Assembly (NCBI GenBank): GCA_001557505.1 | Contig: LSAX01000001.1 | Span: forward strand, 806,001-870,000 | DNA: 64,000 bases | Reading direction: 5' to 3' | Source of the DNA: Reticulascus tulasneorum | Taxonomy: Eukaryota > Ascomycota > Sordariomycetes > Glomerellales > Reticulascaceae | In this document: positions 23,401-37,087 of the stretch, piece by piece | How the letters are laid out: every line of letters starts with the position of its first letter | Numbering within the stretch: position 1 is the stretch's first letter | The notes under the pieces: model-generated | Seen by the model: only the letters and a program-made list of their open reading frames with translations | Databases searched by the model: none | Told to the model about the DNA's origin: nothing | Made by a program: the position numbers and the translations under genes

Positions 23401-25175
23401 ACATCGGGGGATCACATCATTCAATGTGCTGTACGCACGAACATGCCTGACCTTGTGGTTATTAGTAGTAAAACGCGTTCCGTGATACAGCTGGACTATT
23501 GTGTTGTGGTATCTAGTTGACATGAAGATTAGAATAAGGTTCATCGGCACCCATCCTCAACCATACATAAATGGGGGTTTCTCTGCCGGGCTCAGCTCTT
23601 GGCCAGGCTAGGTACTTAATCTAGCCACTTCCCTTTCTTGACCAATTGTGCTTCAAAAAGGATGCCAGCTGAATCATGCTGGCGCTCGCCCTGGCTACGC
23701 CAAGAACGACCAAGATGGTAGCACAAGTGCATCGGCACGACTCCCAGAATACTCAGATGCAGTAACTTCTGACTATGCTTACCCTATCATGCAGCTGTCC
23801 CGCCTCTTTCTTGATGCGTCGCTTAATCCTGTGGTAGTACTTGACTCGTTTCCGAAGGAATTCTAAGCTCCTCTCTATCCGCATAGCCTGACCACGAGAC
23901 CACGCCGATTCACCTCATGTGAACCAGAAGATTTCCGAAAGGATATGCAAGGGCGGAGCAAATGGAGTGGCAACTATCCCAAAGTTCGGAAGGCTTCCTT
24001 CATTTGTGCTCCATTCAGGCGTATCGCCGGTTGCAGAAACTCTCTGCTTGATATTTCGAACCGTGCCGTGTTGTTACAGGTTCATGCCTTCGACGCAAGG
24101 CTCGGTAGATTCATCACAAACATAGACCTATTCTTCACGTGCCTCTCCGAAGACATTCCCTGCGATATTCACATTATAATCATTCGACGATAGCTCACTT
24201 CGATGAGCTGCGAGTTGGCGAAATCCCGTAACTCCGAATCCAATCCATTCCCAGTAATGAGGTCAGTGCAGCAAGTGCACAAAACAACTGCTGTAGCTTT
24301 TAGTAAACGGGTCTAGAAGCAAACTCCGCGTCTACGAAGAAGTGGGCCAAGTCGGTGGAGCGAGGGAAAAGGGATATGAACGGACAAGTCGAGTCTGCAT
24401 CCAAATCCACCCAGTTCATAACCTCAGATACTTAAATTGCAAGTATCATATTTTGGGGGAGGTCCTAACAATCGCACGCAGCTCTATACTATGAGGCGTG
24501 TATTGAAGTCACAAACTCGATAACCCTGGAGTCCTTGCTGATCGGTGTATGTAAGAATCTTATGACTGAGCCTTCTGGGTTCAGGGCTTCTTGAGGTAAT
24601 GCACTTCCGCTGACAATTGCGGGAAGTCGGAGCCACCAGACTTCGGAGCCGACACAATCGAAAGATTCAACGGACGTTTGTATATGATGCTTCCCAGGAT
24701 GTGCTTTCATCGGACATTACTGCGCGTCATAGTTTCCTTCAACTCATCTATGCGAAGTATTGCTACATCCAGTCGATAACGAAGCCAACTCAGAGTCCTT
24801 GCATGACTATGAAGCAAAGCGAAATTTATAGGATCCTCATTAAAAGGAATCTTCAAGGCTAGATCTTGGGCTGCATCTCATGTTCACATTTCATGTTCAT
24901 ATCAATGCTCAAGGCAAGTTTTTGATGAGCTGTAGAAACGCTTTCTCCAGCCATTTTCGTCGATGTCGCTTCGGTTTTGAAGGCGGGTGTGAGTACGGTT
25001 TCGAAGTCGGCAAGGTCTGACCTTTTATCACTCCCCAAGCTTACGAGGACCAGCAAAAAAAAAGTTTTAGTTTATGGTGTTCTTTAGATTAATGATTTCC
25101 CCTGAAAAGCAGCCTACAGTCCAAACGATAGACACACGTTGACGGGTACGCTTTCCGTACGCAATAGCTAGTTGC
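20447..25175. other. Gene-poor 4.7-kb region
   Basis: The longest stretch without a supported gene. Open frames stay below about 110 codons on both strands and none shows a domain, a signal peptide with a coherent mature part, or a plausible intron chain. The copies of CAAAGTCCC near 20783-20816 form a short direct repeat. No transposase, reverse transcriptase or long terminal repeat is visible, though old degraded elements cannot be excluded by eye. Confidence 0.55.
20783..20816. repeat. Short direct repeat of CAAAGTCCC
   Basis: AAAGTCCC occurs three times within about 34 bp (two adjacent copies, then a third after CATAGACC). Origin unknown. Confidence 0.6.
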
Positions 25176-26075
25176 TCAATCTTCATTTCTCTCTTCTCGC
25201 TTCTCCTTGAATCTGTGAAACTCCTCGAAAGCCTCTTTCTTCTTGAACTCTCCATTCGGCCATCCATACTTCCTGAATATCTGCCTGATGTAGTTGACAT
25301 CCAGTTTCGTCTCGAAACATTTTCCCTTCTGGGCCAAGGCTTCTTCCTCGGTGATTTCTCTATCCATATCCTCCCACCCACCCGCCTTAATCATGTCCCA
25401 GCCAAGGACCGGAATCGTGTTCAAACTGCGAAACTCCTCTTTGGTCCCCTCGAACCATTCCATGGCATCACCATGATAGACCCGATCCATGCGGGCGGCC
25501 TCCTCAATGATCTCACCTTCCAAGGTATCGAGCAGAATATCACGGCCACTGCTTTCGTGCCCTACGGCGATCACTATTACATGAGGAGGGACGGGATCGT
25601 CTGTGAATGAATAGGTAGTCTCGCCGGCTTTGATGAAATCGGATGAGAATGCTTCCGGTTCGCACCAGCAGTAGCCCAAGACATCAGACTTGTAGGCTAT
25701 TCTTGATTCAGTCTCGTCGTCTAAGCCGTTGATATACGGTAGGTGGCGTAGGAGGTCGATCACAAAATCTGTCTTGCCGAGACCGGCGCAGCTCTCTGGG
25801 GTGATACCAGGCCATCCACCTGGCGGAGGTAGCTCGAGTAGTTTGGGATCGATATGCAGCTTGGTCAAAAAGGTGTAGAAGTCAGTGAAAGCGGCGACAA
25901 GCTCGTCCCGTGTGTACCGAGGTTCTTCTCGCGGCCCTTCGCTTCTCTGTGATGACGACCCTTTGTCAGGATCATCTCGAAGATACTCACCTTCCGTTTC
26001 CTGGGCTTCTAGAGATCGCTGGGTATGAGGAGACTGGTCGGTTTCCTCCGAGCTGGCTTCAGACATATTTGACAC
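25176..26075 (-). CDS. Conserved-looking fungal protein, function unknown
   Basis: 299 residues, no intron. The first 55 residues are acidic, Ser/Glu-rich and probably disordered. The folded part begins RYTRDELVAAFTDFYTFLTK and contains PPPGGWPGITPESCAGLGK, then LLRHLPYI, DVLGYCWCEPEA, VIVIAVGHESSGRDILLDT and MEWFEGTKEEF. The tail is highly charged with KKKEAFEEFHRFKEKREE. I have a sense of this pattern from hypothetical proteins in several Pezizomycotina; the alternation of strand and helix with a VIVIAVGHESSGRDILLD strand is reminiscent of SMI1/KNR4-like (SUKH) folds, but I cannot establish it. No signal peptide or membrane span. Confidence 0.78.
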   Translation of the reverse strand: MSNMSEASSEETDQSPHTQRSLEAQETEGEYLRDDPDKGSSSQRSEGPREEPRYTRDELVAAFTDFYTFLTKLHIDPKLLELPPPGGWPGITPESCAGLGKTDFVIDLLRHLPYINGLDDETESRIAYKSDVLGYCWCEPEAFSSDFIKAGETTYSFTDDPVPPHVIVIAVGHESSGRDILLDTLEGEIIEEAARMDRVYHGDAMEWFEGTKEEFRSLNTIPVLGWDMIKAGGWEDMDREITEEEALAQKGKCFETKLDVNYIRQIFRKYGWPNGEFKKKEAFEEFHRFKEKREERNED

Positions 26076-26969
26076 ACATGCAGGTGTTCAGGTATCCGTA
26101 CGGCACAGGAAATGTGAGGAACGATCTGAACGTAGGATCGGAGAGGGGGGAAATGTTGCCAGCCAGTCCACCGTTGAGGATCTGGCTCGCCTTGAACTTA
26201 TAGTGAATGTGTTGAAGCTCAAGTCAAGGACCATATACGAGCTGCCCCAGGACGTGGTGCGGCGTAGTATATCATGTTAGATCCTGCGGCGCCACACCAA
26301 TAGGCAGATCCTCAGGAGGGCAGATCATAAATGCGCATTGTTGATGTGGAGTGCATGATAATTCTGGAGGGCTGAGCCAAGAGATTTAGTTATGAGGAAT
26401 TTTCCGACACCAGTTCCCGGATCAAATACCCTCTTACAACTACTGGCGTGGAATATAACGCCAAATCCAAGAAACGTGGGCAGCCCTTCTGTCCTTCATG
26501 ATGTTATGCCCGCAGCGCAAGGGCCCGCCTCCTCAAATTAACGTCGCACAACCTTTCCGATCTTCCCCCGGACCCAACTCAAGTGGGGATGGAAGAGGCC
26601 CCCCTTGTAGGAAGATGCGACTCATGTACTGAAGTAAAAGTGTCGGCGTGAAATTCTCGTGTCCGACCACGGACATTCGCGCCCGGTAATACAAGAAATC
26701 TGGTGGAAGTACCTCAAAATAATTAGTAATGACGATAGCGCTAACTGGCGATGGCGTCAATCTCCGCTCTCCTGCACCACATTGCGTGCTCAAGCAATCC
26801 AGCAATCCAGAGCTCCCCAAATATAAGGACAAGCCGTTCACGAGTTCGGTGCTCATATGAGGATTCAAGTATCTGTAAAGATCCATCACCTTTAAGCTGC
26901 AAGTTTCGATACCCTCGGTGCTCGCGCTGTAGCGGATTGACCACACACAATACTTCAATAGATTTCATC
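26076..26969. other. Divergent intergenic region before the NmrA-like gene
   Basis: Holds the promoters of the 25176-26075 gene and the NmrA-like gene. Open frames running opposite to the NmrA-like first exon are shadows. No other gene is seen. Confidence 0.55.
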
Positions 26970-28051
26970 ATGACGGGCACCAGTAGTGAGGCGCCAGTAG
27001 CTCGGGGACAGAAAATCCTCGTGTTCGGAGGCACGGGCTTGATTGGAAAATATATCGTCGAGGCACTGCTCAGCTCCAAGGACAAATTCGAGAAGATCGG
27101 AATATTCACATCCAAAGACACCGTCAAGAATAAGCCCGAATTGGTCGACACACTTCAGAAACAGGGTATTGAAGTTATTGCTGGCGATGTCAACGATGAC
27201 AGCTCCGTACTTCAAGCTTATGAGGGCAAGTCTCATTCCCCGATTGGCTACGTTTACCTGGTACAAAGTGCTGACAGCCTGCATAGGATACGACACGGCG
27301 ATCAGTGCGGTTGGCCGAAATGTCATCGACAAACAGGTCGATCTTATCCGACTCGCTGAGTCCAGCCCGAGCATCACTCGATTTCTACCGTCCGAGTTCG
27401 GCACCGATATCGAGTACGATGCTTCGTCTGCGACAGAGAAACCGCATCAGAAGAAACTGAAAGTCCGAGCGTTTCTACGGTCTGACGCCGTGTCGCGTCT
27501 ACGATACACTTTTATCGTCACTGGGCCATACGCAGACCTTTACCTAGGAAGGCGGCCGGCCTCAACGGAGCTTGGGGGCTTCGACGTAAAAGAGAGAGAG
27601 GCGACTCTCCTAGGAGATGGGACTGGCCAGGTCAGCTTCATCAGCATGGCAGAGTGAGTTGCATCTCTAACTTGATATTTGCATCGTCTGCTAATATCTG
27701 GGAAGCGTCGGGCGAGCCGTAGTTGGAGTCCTCCTTCACCCTGAAGCAGCTGATAACCGCGCCGTCAAAGTGAACTCGTTCACAACTACGCCGAATGACA
27801 TATTGGCTGAGTTTGAGAAGCAGACTGGGTCCAAGTGGAAGGTATCTTATACACCATTAGAGCAGCTGAAGAAGCTAGAGGCCGAGGCTTCAAAAGATGC
27901 TGAGAACGCTGCTGGGACTATCTATACCCTCAGAAGAATCTGGACTGAGGGCAAGACCCTCTACCCCAAGATCGATAATGGAGCACTCGGGTTGACAAAA
28001 ACGGACACCCTAGAGCTTGCGGTTCAAGATTTGGTAAAAAAGTCAGCCTAA
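26970..28051 (+). CDS. NmrA-like / isoflavone reductase-like NAD(P)-binding protein
   Basis: Three exons, 26970-27225, 27287-27653 and 27706-28051, encode 322 residues. The N-terminus has the glycine-rich turn ILVFGGTGLIGKYIVEAL (about 15-32) of atypical short-chain reductases. The first intron needs a GC donor (GGCAAGT at 27225-27231) to give AYEGYDTAISAVGR, which matches the usual conserved block; no GT donor gives that reading. The second intron ends in AAG. FLPSEFGTDIEYD is the family's FxPSEFG signature. The C-terminal third (VGRAVVGVLLHPEAADNRAV) also fits. Members either reduce phenylpropanoid-like substrates or sense NADP as regulators; the canonical lysine of active reductases cannot be placed with certainty, so activity is open. 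Confidence 0.87.
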
Positions 28052-28360
28052 CGGGTTTATATTGAACTATCTAGTCTTCCTGTGGATGATGGGGTGCTAC
28101 TGGACGTTTCGACTGCTGGCACTTATGATGAACCTGTGAGCAGAAGACGACCCTTATACACTGGTAGTTTGGCATCATTGGAAAATTGTAGATGGAAGGT
28201 CGCAAGCCTCATCGTTGCCTACGTTTCTTCAAGATAGGTATGTCTCGTATTCTCAAAGCGAATACCTCGGAAATCTGCCTTTTGAGCGGAATATTATTTG
28301 CTACGTGTATTATTTCTCAATATCTATAGATATTTGATTGGATGCCATTACCAGCGGTCG

Positions 28361-28879
28361 TCATGCGCAGATATTGGCTCCAGCAACGTCTCTGCCATAA
28401 GACTTTGAATACTGATCAATCCTCACATTTCCAGCCCTGCCCGATCCACATGTCCTATCGATCAGACCCATTGCCTCATCGAACTCGGTTCTGTGGCACC
28501 AGTTTTTATTGTTGTAATTGCACCAGTACGCGATGGCGTTTTGAGATGTAAAGACAACTGCTGTATTGGCTTCTTTTGGCTGCTGAGCGTCGCACAAAGT
28601 CTTTATGGCATTGGAGGCAGCATTGTAGCTGCTGACGTCGATATTCTGGCTTGAGCTGCAAGTGGTTCGGGGATTTGGAAGTGGAGGCGCTCGCTTTTGG
28701 CGACGATGGACATTAGAAGTGCTATCGAGCAGTTCGATAAGGACGGGACTAGTTAGAATTTCGCCGTTCGAGTCAAAAGAGATTTCGTAGACACCGTCTT
28801 GGAGGCCTTGTGGGACGATGAAGGCGCGAGATCCGGCAACCAGGAAGAAGGCTAGCGAAGCAAGAGTTGACTTGAGCAT
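28361..28879 (-). CDS. Small secreted protein with possible dibasic processing
   Basis: 172 residues from the ATG at 28879; an upstream in-frame ATG at 28978 would bury the signal peptide. Signal peptide about 1-19 (MLKSTLASLAFFLVAGSRA). A propeptide-like segment of about 45 residues ends in a basic cluster RRQKR, a Kex2-type site, followed by a mature part of about 110 residues with six cysteines (CSSSQN, LCDAQ, YWCNY, NWCHR, RTCGSG, NIC). AIAYWCNYNNKNWC and the ending DVAGANIC recall a set of small fungal secreted proteins of Ecp2-like or killer-toxin-like size, but I cannot name the family. TATATAAA at 29016-29023 may be the TATA region. Confidence 0.78.
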   Translation of the reverse strand: MLKSTLASLAFFLVAGSRAFIVPQGLQDGVYEISFDSNGEILTSPVLIELLDSTSNVHRRQKRAPPLPNPRTTCSSSQNIDVSSYNAASNAIKTLCDAQQPKEANTAVVFTSQNAIAYWCNYNNKNWCHRTEFDEAMGLIDRTCGSGRAGNVRIDQYSKSYGRDVAGANICA

Positions 28880-30450
28880 ATTGGAAAATGGTTGTTTCGG
28901 AAATATTATGTCGGTAGATCTATGACGAGTCCCAAGTTCTAAGATTGAGGTGAAAAGGATGTTCTCTCCTGTTGTCAAGCCTTCGTTGAGGGCAGCGTGA
29001 GGTGGGTCATATGTCTATATAAACACTTTCTTTCACCGGAAGATTCTGAGCGGAAAGTTACCTTGTCCGGCAGCTTGGTTATCACGTTCCTTGGCTGTCC
29101 CGGTTCGTGGATTTACCCGCCGCCTGGGTCGTTGGGATGCCATAGTTCCAATCCAGTAGATTGGAAAAATATAACTGCCGTGCTATTGCAATACAGATTT
29201 GCCGCCATATATGGTTTACCCGCAATCTTTCGTATTCTTCCAATCGTGATATATGCATCATAGAATAGCGCCACTAAGCAGATGGACATTTATGGAACTA
29301 GAACTGCGATATATATGAAAGTAGTTGATATGTGTGATTAACCGGCAATTCTAGGGCCCGCGGTGTAGATGGGATCTTGACGTAATTGGATCAAAGCAGA
29401 TGTCGGATAAGTAGTCCGGGTAGCAGCTTTACGGTCGAACCAGTGTGGGCAGCTATTTACAAGACTCGTGCTTTCAGTACATTAGGCACGGTTATTATCT
29501 TAGCTTCATTGGGGCTAAGACTCGAGATATCTGGTTCTAATTTAGATCAAATGGCTAAATCTTGTTTACAAGCTGTGGGTTTGGTCGTTGATGGGAGCAC
29601 TTTCGGTGTGCCAGAATTTTCCATTCTGATTTAAGTGTACAGTTCTGGAAGCCGAAGGATTCTGTTGTTCTCAGCAGCATTCAAAGTCTTGAGCAGTAAT
29701 TGTGTTAGGGGGAATCATGGCAATGTACCATACCAAGGCAGAGTTTCTTTACGATGTCAAGACTTGATACTCTCATAGTCCTGTACAAATCTCAGACTGG
29801 CCATCTCAGTCTATCCATCTTCTCTGAGCCTGGGTAGGCAGAACTTGGTGCCGAGGGTTTAGGTCTGGGGTCAAAGAGGCTATGTGTAGAGTAATCACTG
29901 CTCAATCCTCGCTACACGTCTACTGGATGCTTCAAGCTTGCTAATCAGACTTGGGCGATGATACTACATGCATTTGCTTTGACGCTCAACTTACTTGGCA
30001 AGCTAGCATATCCAAAATTCCCCCCAACTCACTTCCTCATAAGTTTGACCCCAGTGGGAAGTGGCGATGGCCGTCAAACCACCTCAAATTGCGCTTGACT
30101 GTACTCAAATTCGAGTTGCTTCCTCTGTCTATGACTGATACTGATCTGATGTTGAACTCACTCGCTTTGAGGCTCCTGTTTAATCATCACTGCACTTGAA
30201 CTCCTCACCGGCGAGAGTCAATCAATCAACACGTGATTTTGAATCTGTTCATACCTTACCAGATCAGCTGACCGTTGTGACTTCTTCAACTTCCGTTCTC
30301 TCTCGCCTGGTCTATATTCATTTTTGCTTCATTCTTCTCCTTCCTTGGTCTTGCTACTTCTTGCCCGCTTCTTCACGGGAATCTACCTTCCATCCCGCAT
30401 CTCTCATCACTCTGTTTCACCACTAACTTCATTCTCTGTACCTAACCAAG
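28880..30450. other. Divergent intergenic region between two + / - genes
   Basis: About 1.6 kb, A/T-rich. No gene is supported. A pyrimidine-rich tract precedes the BTB-like gene start at 30451. Confidence 0.55.
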
Positions 30451-31483
30451 ATGGCCGACGACCGAGATCACCAACACATGCAGCAGAGGCTAGAAACGCC
30501 AACCCAACTGTCTGATGAAGGAAACCAGGACAAACGCCAGAGGCCAGATACGCCTGCCACCCAAATAACTGATGAAGGAGACCGCCGGGACAAACGACAG
30601 AGGCTCGACACGCCTACGCCTATTGCGACCGGTTCAGAGGAGGATGAGAAGTGGGCAATGACGCTTTGGTAAGTATTCTCACTATCGAGCCTTCTTGGGG
30701 GAGCTATGTCTTGTTGCCATCGTACTTTCTTCGAGGCCACCTGCCCTTGAAAGCATGAGAAGGCAATGATTAAGATTATTAACTTGTATTAGGCAGCCAG
30801 ATTCGACTGTTACCTTGAAAGTCGGAGAATGGGAGTTTCTTGTGAAGAAATGGATCCTCATTGAGCACTCACCATACTTCCAACGATGTCTCGAAGGCGA
30901 CTCCCGGGAGACGCAGAAGAACACAATTACCTTCAATGATATCAACCCCAAAGACCTCGGTGTCTATCTCAACCTTACCACTCTACTTGCGCTTCATCCC
31001 GGATTCCAAGTCCAGAACCATCACATGGTCAGACCGGGATGGCTGGCCGAGCTCATTGCCATCTACCAACTTTGCGGCCGCTTTGAGAACATCAAACTAC
31101 AGGACCAGTTGACGAAGAGAATCCTCAATCAACTGAACACGTTCGCGCCTTGGACTTCTGGTGCCAAGTATGAGGAAGGCTGGGGCTGCAAGTGGTTATG
31201 TTGGGTCATCAACCATGCTGAGGGCTTCATTGCCCTCGATCATCGCCGTCCCGGACAAGCGAAACTGAGACAAAGACTGGTGGATTCATTCTGCAAGCGC
31301 TGCTATTGCGAAGTCTGGGAGCGACACTGCGGGAAACTAATTCGGTACCCATGGTTTATTCTCTGTGTGTCCACAGAGTTTGCCAAAAATGCAGAGAAAC
31401 CGAAGGAGCGGATATCTCGGCTACCTGAGGAGCCTTGTGCTTGCGGGACTACAACTCCTTCTGCCACGAAAATCGAGGCTTGA
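30451..31483 (+). CDS. BTB/POZ-like fungal protein with N-terminal repeats
   Basis: Two exons, 30451-30668 and 30793-31483 (124-nt intron), give 302 residues. The first exon is a hydrophilic tail built from about three related segments, each centred on QR-x-(E/D)TP and, in two of them, followed by a DEG acidic part. The second exon begins STVTLKVGEWEFLVKKWILI, then EHSPYFQRCLEGDSRE and FNDINPKDLGVYLNLTTLLA, the strand-helix order of fungal BTB domains (a protein-protein interaction fold used, for example, in Cul3 adaptors). The remainder is helical and cysteine-rich near the end. Function is unknown; the BTB call is by pattern. Confidence 0.8.
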
Positions 31484-31918
31484 GATTATGACCGTGGGCT
31501 TTTAGGGGCAGGACTGGGGTAGTTCGGTTGACTACGTTATTTTTTGGAAGTGGATATGGGTACCGAGCATCGAGACATATCCGTTTCGAGCTTCGCAAAC
31601 TCGCAGTCATGCGATGGAGATGATAGCTAGATTATCGACACTATTGCGGAATACCATAGGTGACCTCAACACTCTATCTGTCATTTCTCTATTTGTTGCC
31701 GTTTCCTGCCGAGCTATAAGAGTTTCTGCATGTTAACATGGGAACTGAACTTCAGCCTAACCACCTCCAAGACTGAACTGCCAACACTCGAAAACCCGTT
31801 CTCGAGCGACAGCTGCTTGTTGCATGCGCCGATCACTGCCCTACCATTCTGGCCATGTTGGCAACCTGGCTGTTGCAGCATTATTACTTGGTCAACATCG
31901 AACATCGGGTATCAATAC
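31484..31918. other. Convergent intergenic region
   Basis: Between the stops of the BTB-like gene and the CSN8/PSMD8-type gene. Nothing else is seen. Confidence 0.6.
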
Positions 31919-32867
31919 TCATTTTGCTCTGATCCTCCTGATAGTAACCTTCTTCCCGTCTAGTTCCCACCCGACACCGTCCTTATCCTTCAGCGCCTCC
32001 CACGTCGAGCCCGTACATTTCTCGAGATACCCCAAATCTACAGACAAGTACGTCTGTCCAAAACATTTGAGTGTATGCATTCTCATCTCATCCTCAGCAA
32101 ACTCCATCAGTCGTGATATGTGACCATCCACACTTCTCTTCAGCCTCTGAAAGGAGACGTAGTCGTCATGAGCCAACGCGTGAAGAATCGAATCTACCTT
32201 TCTATCATTCAACTTGTGCGTGTTTCGAAGGATATACGCTTCTGCTAAATCATTCCGCCGACACGCCGTATCTAGCACGAGATAGCTGACAATATCTTGA
32301 ATCTCCATACTGGTGAGGTTCTGGCGGGGGTGGATGAAGCGCAAGACATGGAGGATAGCGGGGTGGTAAGATTCGGGATGTTTCACGAGGACCGAGAGGC
32401 GGATGGTAAAGAGGTAGACTTGGATTGCAAACTCGTCAACGCGTTTGGAGGCTACAATTCCCTCTCTCAGCTTGCGGAGAGCCATTGTCACGTCCGATAA
32501 CGCTTTCGTGTTGTTTGGATCCGCTGTTGCTGCAAGAGACATGGGAATCTCGGGAGTCGCTGTACTTTTGGACGAGGTTGTGTCTTGGACTTCTAGCGCT
32601 GCAAAGCGGCGCAGTAGTTCGTCACGCTCGCCTGCCTCGGAGCAGAAGCTCAGGAATCGCTCGATAATCTTCGTGTAGTACCATTGTTGCGTCTTGAAGT
32701 CGAGTAATCTGGAAGTGTTGTGTCAGTTGTGAACCCCGCGATTGAGTTCGACGAGCTTACTTGGTATCCCCTTTGGATGGCAGTCCAATGCTATCTAAAG
32801 GATCGAGATCAACTGGCTTGAGCCTCCCCCATGGGGCTGACGACGCTCTGCCACCCCGGCCTGGCAT
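31919..32867 (-). CDS. CSN8/PSMD8/EIF3K-domain protein
   Basis: Two exons, 32867-32761 and 32708-31919 (52-nt intron), encode 298 residues. Exon 1 gives MPGRGGRASSAPWGRLKPVD and DPLDSIGLPSKGDTK; exon 2 continues LLDFKTQQWYYTKIIERFLS. The frame has a strong internal ATG at 32542, but the upstream part is in frame, spliced cleanly and conserved-looking. The body is all helical, for example ALRKLREGIVASKRVDEFAIQ (about 20 residues), LVKHPESYHPAILHVL, DLAEAYILRNTHKL and ISRLMEFAEDEMRMHTLKCF, which resembles the PCI-like CSN8/PSMD8/EIF3K fold found in COP9 signalosome, proteasome lid and eIF3. Which complex it joins cannot be told from sequence alone. Confidence 0.75.
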
Positions 32868-33344
32868 TGCGTACAGATCGTGGGTGTGATCAGGGAGGCA
32901 TTGCGGGGGATTGTTTGGACGTCAGAGCAAGGCGGCCAATGTGCTCTTATCTTATCGCCGACGGCAGGTCTCGATCCATCGTTCCTTCTTTCGTCTTTCC
33001 AGCCACGAAACAACAAGACTTGACAAAGATGTTTTCGGTCAAGTTGGGCTCAAAGGATCGGCGGGTGATAAAAATTCCTCAATGAACATGTGGATCATTG
33101 ACAAACATCCGTCCGCAATGCGCAATGCGGTTCTCTGTTCTCCGTCATTGCTTGGTGGTGTCACACTGGCAAACCCCACCAACCGCGAGCGGAAAAGTGA
33201 AGCCGCGGGGGACCTCGGCACGACCCTTTGGAGCTTGGGGGAGCTATACCTGGCTGGGGTGACCTCTTCATAAAAGCTTGAGGGGCTTTCTTCAATCAAG
33301 AAAGAATACCCTCAATTTCTTTGCTCGATACGCCCAGATTAAAG
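32868..33344. other. Divergent promoter region
   Basis: 477 bp between the CSN8/PSMD8-type gene and the SDR gene; it must hold both promoters. Nothing else is seen. Confidence 0.55.
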
Positions 33345-34264
33345 ATGTCGGACCGAGTAGCGCAGATCACCGCTCACCTCAACTACCCGAAAGGGATGTT
33401 TGCTGGCCAAGTTGCCATCATCACCGGCAGCGGGCAAGGAATCGGAGCCGAGACAGCGCGGCTGTTCGCCAAAGAGGGAGCAAGAGTCATTGTATCAGAT
33501 ATTGACGGCAGTAAGAGAGAATTGTCCCGAGACTAGACAGTTAAAGCACTAACACACTTGTAGAGAAGGGACAAGAGGTCGCAGACAGCATCAACAAGGC
33601 TGGTGGCAAGGCAATTTCTGTCGCGGGAGACATCCTCGACGCCAATTACCTCGAGTCTCTAGTCAAGAAGGCGGCCGAGTTTGGCGGCGGCAAGATCCAC
33701 CACATCGTCAACAACGCCGGGTACACCTGGGACGGCGTGATCCACAAAATGACGGATAAGCAATGGGATACTATCATCGCCCTCCACAGCACCGCCCCAT
33801 TCAAGCTCATTCGCGCCGCGGCGCCCTACTTCCGCGTCAAGGACGGCGAGAACCGCTGCATCATCAACATCTCATCCACATCCGGCGTGCATGGCAACGC
33901 AGGCCAGGCAAACTACTCGCTCGCCAAGGCCGGCGTGACGGGGCTGACGAAGACAATTGCCAAGGAATGGGGTCCGGCGTTTGGTGTGCGGGCCAACACA
34001 GTCGCCTTTGGGCACATCAAGACCCGGCTGACGGATGCAAAAGAGAAAGGCGCGTTCGTGGTCGGGCCTGATGGGCAGCAAATCGCATTGGGGATCCCGG
34101 AGGCGCAGAGTGCGGCGGCTGGCGAGCAGATGCATGCTGATATTGCGCTGAGACGGCCAGGGACTGCGACGGAGGCGGCGTCGAGTATTCTGGCGGTGGC
34201 GAGCCCGTTATTTGGGTATGTGACGGGCCAGACTATCATGGTGACTGGTGGACGGAACATGTAA
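33345..34264 (+). CDS. Short-chain dehydrogenase/reductase (3-oxoacyl-ACP reductase-like)
   Basis: Two exons, 33345-33510 and 33564-34264 (53-nt intron), give 288 residues. The cofactor motif is VAIITGSGQGIGAETARLFA (about 23-42) and the next acidic turn is VIVSDID, which suggests NAD(H) preference at that position. NNAG, the Ser in ISSTSG and the YSLAKAG motif (YxxxK) complete the catalytic set, so the enzyme should be active. The tail is PLFGYVTGQTIMVTGGRNM, typical of FabG-like SDRs. It may act in fatty acid or secondary metabolism; the substrate is not visible. It faces DPM1 convergently. Confidence 0.92.
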
Positions 34265-34488
34265 TGGACAGGATTTGTACACAATTGGATTGGGTGTTCG
34301 GCTCCATGAACTCACTCAAACCAAGCTGACGTTGAACATGTGACATGCAAAATTATGCCTGCGTGCTTCAAGTCTGTGATTGTAGATATGCCTGACAATT
34401 TATTAGTTGTAGGGTATTTAGATTCCCGTCCTCAAACGCCCGTGCTATGCCATGTCATTCCCGGTCCGCCAGCCTGGTATTTACAGAC

Positions 34489-37087
<2,599 letters not shown>

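Noticed and set aside
25930..26030. Possible 44-nt intron (GTGAGT ... CAG) inside the 25176-26075 gene
   Set aside because: Removing it breaks the frame and the other upstream frame has a stop codon without a start, so the continuous frame is kept.
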